A DNA stretch of 54,597 nucleotides. It comes from an uncultured Pseudomonadota bacterium. GTDB taxonomy: Bacteria; Myxococcota_A; Bradymonadia; Bradymonadales; Bradymonadaceae. Within the stretch, counting starts at the first letter, position 1. Every line of letters begins with the position of its first letter. Positions 52,598-54,597 of the stretch are shown one piece after another. The notes under the pieces are model-generated. The model was not told the origin of the DNA, did not search any database, and saw only the letters and a list, made by a program, of their open reading frames with translations. The stretch is from assembly GCA_950059285.1 (NCBI GenBank), contig CATLTV010000009.1, positions 1-54,597 on the forward strand. The letters are read 5' to 3'. Position numbers and translations under genes: made by a program.

Positions 52598-54597
52598 GTG
52601 AACAGTTTTGTTGATATTTCATTTAGCTGGCAGATCTTCCGCGCTGTTATCCTTCTCATCGTTTTGGCGGGATTTGCACGCGCAGGTTGGATTGTATACT
52701 GGCTTTTGCGTTACGTCGCATGGGGAGAAGGTACGCTCAAACTTGATCAAGTAGGCGAACGAATCAAAGGATTCCTTGTCAACGTGATTGGCCAGAAGCG
52801 CGTGATCGCCGAACCCGCAGGTTGGCTTCACCTCTTCATCTTCTGGGGCTTCCTCGCCCTTCAGATCGAGACCGTGGAGTACATGATCCGTGGTGCCTTC
52901 TGGCACTTCCACTTCAGCTCCATCATTGGTCAAAACGCATACAATGCCATACTGTTCTTCCAGGATGTGATCGCAGGCATCATCATTGTCGCGCTCACCA
53001 TCGCCACGATTCGTCGCTTTGTGCTCAAGCCCAAGCACGTTGTTGTCAGCACCGATGCGCTTGTCATCTCCCTGCTGATTGGTGGACTGATGATCACCAA
53101 ATTCTGGGCCAATGGCGCAGAGATCGCGTTCACGGTCAACTCTCTTGATATGAGCAACATCGCACCTGGTGCATTTGAAACCCTTGGACATGATCCTCGC
53201 TTCACACCTATCGCGCTTCTTCACGCCAAGTTCATTCGCGCCATTGGTGGCGACATCAACACCGATGGATTCTACTGGATTCACCACTCCATGTTCGCGG
53301 CCCACCTTCTGATCGTGGCGTTCTTCTCCAACTACATTCCTCTTGGCAAGCACCTCCACCTTGTGGGCGCCATGCCAAATATCTTCTTCCGTAAGCTTGA
53401 GCCTACTGGCGCAGTCTTCCCCATCGACATGGAAGATGAAAACGCTGAAACCTTCGGTGTGGGCCATGTGGAAGAGCTCAACTGGAAGCAGCTCCTCAAC
53501 ACCTACGCCTGTACAGAGTGTGGTCGTTGTGAGCACTACTGCCCCGCATACAACACAGGTAAACCCTTGAACCCCATGATGATTATTCACAAGGTCAAGG
53601 ATCAACTTCGTGAAAAGGGCGCTTACACCATCAAGGAAAAAGGCGAGAACCCCGAAGAGAAGTTTGAAATGCTGACAGGCTCCGTGATTACACGTGAGGA
53701 GCTCTGGAGCTGTACAACATGTGGTGCATGTGTGGCCAACTGTCCTGTGTTCATTGAACACGTCGACACCATCATCGATATGCGTCGCTACCTTGCGCTC
53801 ATGGAGTCCGACTTCTCCCCCGAGATCGCACGTACATTCCGTAATATGGAGAGCAACTCCAACCCATGGGGCATCTCCTCATCCTACCGCTCTGACTGGG
53901 CTGATGAGCTTGAGATTCCTCTCCTCAGCGAGCTTGATGAAGCTCCCGAGTACCTCTTCTGGGTTGGTTGTGCTGGTTCCTTTGATGACCGTCAGAAAAA
54001 GGTCTCCAAGGCGTTCGCACGCGTCCTTCGTCAGGCAGGCGTCTCCTTTGCTATCCTCGGTAACGAAGAAAGCTGTACAGGTGACCCCGCACGTCGTCTT
54101 GGTAACGAGTACCTCTACTGGATGCTCGCCACGACCAACATTGAAGTCCTGAACAGCTACAATGTCACCAAGATCGTGACCACCTGTCCTCACTGCTTCC
54201 ATACCATCGGTAAGGAATATCCTCAGCTTGGCGGACACTACGAAGTCATCCACCACACCGAGCTTCTTAACGACCTCATCGCCACAAACCGCATCAAACT
54301 CCGTGGCACAGGTCATATGAAGGTCACCTACCATGACTCCTGCTACGCAAACCGCTGGGCAAACGAGTACGACAACGCGCGTAACACACTCAGCGCCGTG
54401 CCTGGTGTGGAACTCGTAGAGATGGAACTCAACAAGAAGCAATCCTTCTGCTGTGGTGCAGGTGGTGGTCGTATGTGGATGGAAGAGCACATTGGTAAAC
54501 GCGTCAACATCGAGCGTACCGACCAGGCTCTTGCCACAAGCCCCGATGCCATCGCTGTCGGTTGCCCCTTCTGTTTGACCATGTTTGATGATAACCT
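52598..54597 (+). CDS. Membrane-bound Fe-S oxidoreductase, ETF:quinone-oxidoreductase type (partial)
   Basis: The frame begins at GTG 52598 after GGAG and stays open to the window end (666+ codons). The N-terminus has several transmembrane segments (IFRAVILLIVLAGFARAGWI, LHLFIFWGFLALQIETVEYM, FFQDVIAGIIIVALTIA) with His residues suited to b-type haem. Two [4Fe-4S] motifs, CTECGRCEHYCP and CTTCGACVANCP, are followed by two CCG domains (TCPHCFHTIGKEY, then YHDSCYANRW and CCGAGGGRMW). This is the layout of HdrD/GlpC-like proteins that pass electrons from electron-transfer flavoprotein to quinone in fatty-acid or aromatic degradation. Electron donor is inferred. Confidence 0.85.
   Translation, partial: MNSFVDISFSWQIFRAVILLIVLAGFARAGWIVYWLLRYVAWGEGTLKLDQVGERIKGFLVNVIGQKRVIAEPAGWLHLFIFWGFLALQIETVEYMIRGAFWHFHFSSIIGQNAYNAILFFQDVIAGIIIVALTIATIRRFVLKPKHVVVSTDALVISLLIGGLMITKFWANGAEIAFTVNSLDMSNIAPGAFETLGHDPRFTPIALLHAKFIRAIGGDINTDGFYWIHHSMFAAHLLIVAFFSNYIPLGKHLHLVGAMPNIFFRKLEPTGAVFPIDMEDENAETFGVGHVEELNWKQLLNTYACTECGRCEHYCPAYNTGKPLNPMMIIHKVKDQLREKGAYTIKEKGENPEEKFEMLTGSVITREELWSCTTCGACVANCPVFIEHVDTIIDMRRYLALMESDFSPEIARTFRNMESNSNPWGISSSYRSDWADELEIPLLSELDEAPEYLFWVGCAGSFDDRQKKVSKAFARVLRQAGVSFAILGNEESCTGDPARRLGNEYLYWMLATTNIEVLNSYNVTKIVTTCPHCFHTIGKEYPQLGGHYEVIHHTELLNDLIATNRIKLRGTGHMKVTYHDSCYANRWANEYDNARNTLSAVPGVELVEMELNKKQSFCCGAGGGRMWMEEHIGKRVNIERTDQALATSPDAIAVGCPFCLTMFDDN

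Noticed and set aside
52619-53761. 380-residue open frame on the minus strand near the end
   Set aside because: Antisense to the Fe-S oxidoreductase, which has two clear [4Fe-4S] motifs in the plus frame.

Overview
The window suggests a Gram-negative bacterium of the Myxococcota/former Deltaproteobacteria, possibly Bradymonadales-like. This is an inference from several traits: many lipoproteins with C-x(5)-C surface repeats, a PP2C phosphatase fused to a cyclic-nucleotide-binding domain, a degenerate CpXC-like protein, an ETF:quinone-oxidoreductase-type Fe-S protein, and ssrA next to smpB. The core genes have roughly balanced base composition. The first ~1.2 kb and parts of the first 6.7 kb are visibly AT-richer.

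Positions 1-6,720 are an accessory region abutting the 3' end of the tmRNA gene. It holds AT-rich orphan genes, an IS3-family element, and a DUF1963-like immunity-type gene broken twice: its 5' end is missing at the IS boundary and a 34-bp tandem duplication shifts its frame. It also holds two related sets of small membrane/DNA-binding genes. Each set is followed by a copy of the tmRNA 3' end plus terminator, one decayed at 5506-5570 and one functional at 6684-6757. This looks like successive insertion at ssrA.

Positions 6,725-19,945 are core: ssrA and smpB, a Tudor-like-domain protein, a TPR lipoprotein, ffh, a B-box/Yip1-like membrane protein, a very large lipoprotein, an RlmI-type methyltransferase, rplM-rpsI and a BamD-like TPR protein. 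Positions 20,206-23,741 hold three lipoprotein genes in tandem, two clearly related and a third with weaker similarity, flanked by imperfect direct repeats. Positions 23,942-37,928 mix membrane, GAF, zinc-ribbon-like, TPR and HEAT/coiled-coil proteins with a phosphoesterase, enolase and an envelope-protein operon. Positions 37,932-49,500 hold the PP2C-cNMP protein, an AI-2E/PerM family transporter, lepB, lepA, a lipoprotein plus CPBP-family membrane protein, purF and tatD. The end carries a lipoprotein, an Hsp70-like ATPase, and a membrane-bound Fe-S oxidoreductase that runs off the window.

The most unusual feature is a set of very long perfect palindromes with 16-38 bp arms and 0-6 nt loops, nearly all at gene 3' ends. 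Only some have the T-tract of a normal intrinsic terminator. One lies inside a coding sequence, one sits between divergent genes, and two share the same core sequence. Function assignments are from reading motifs by eye; no database search was possible.
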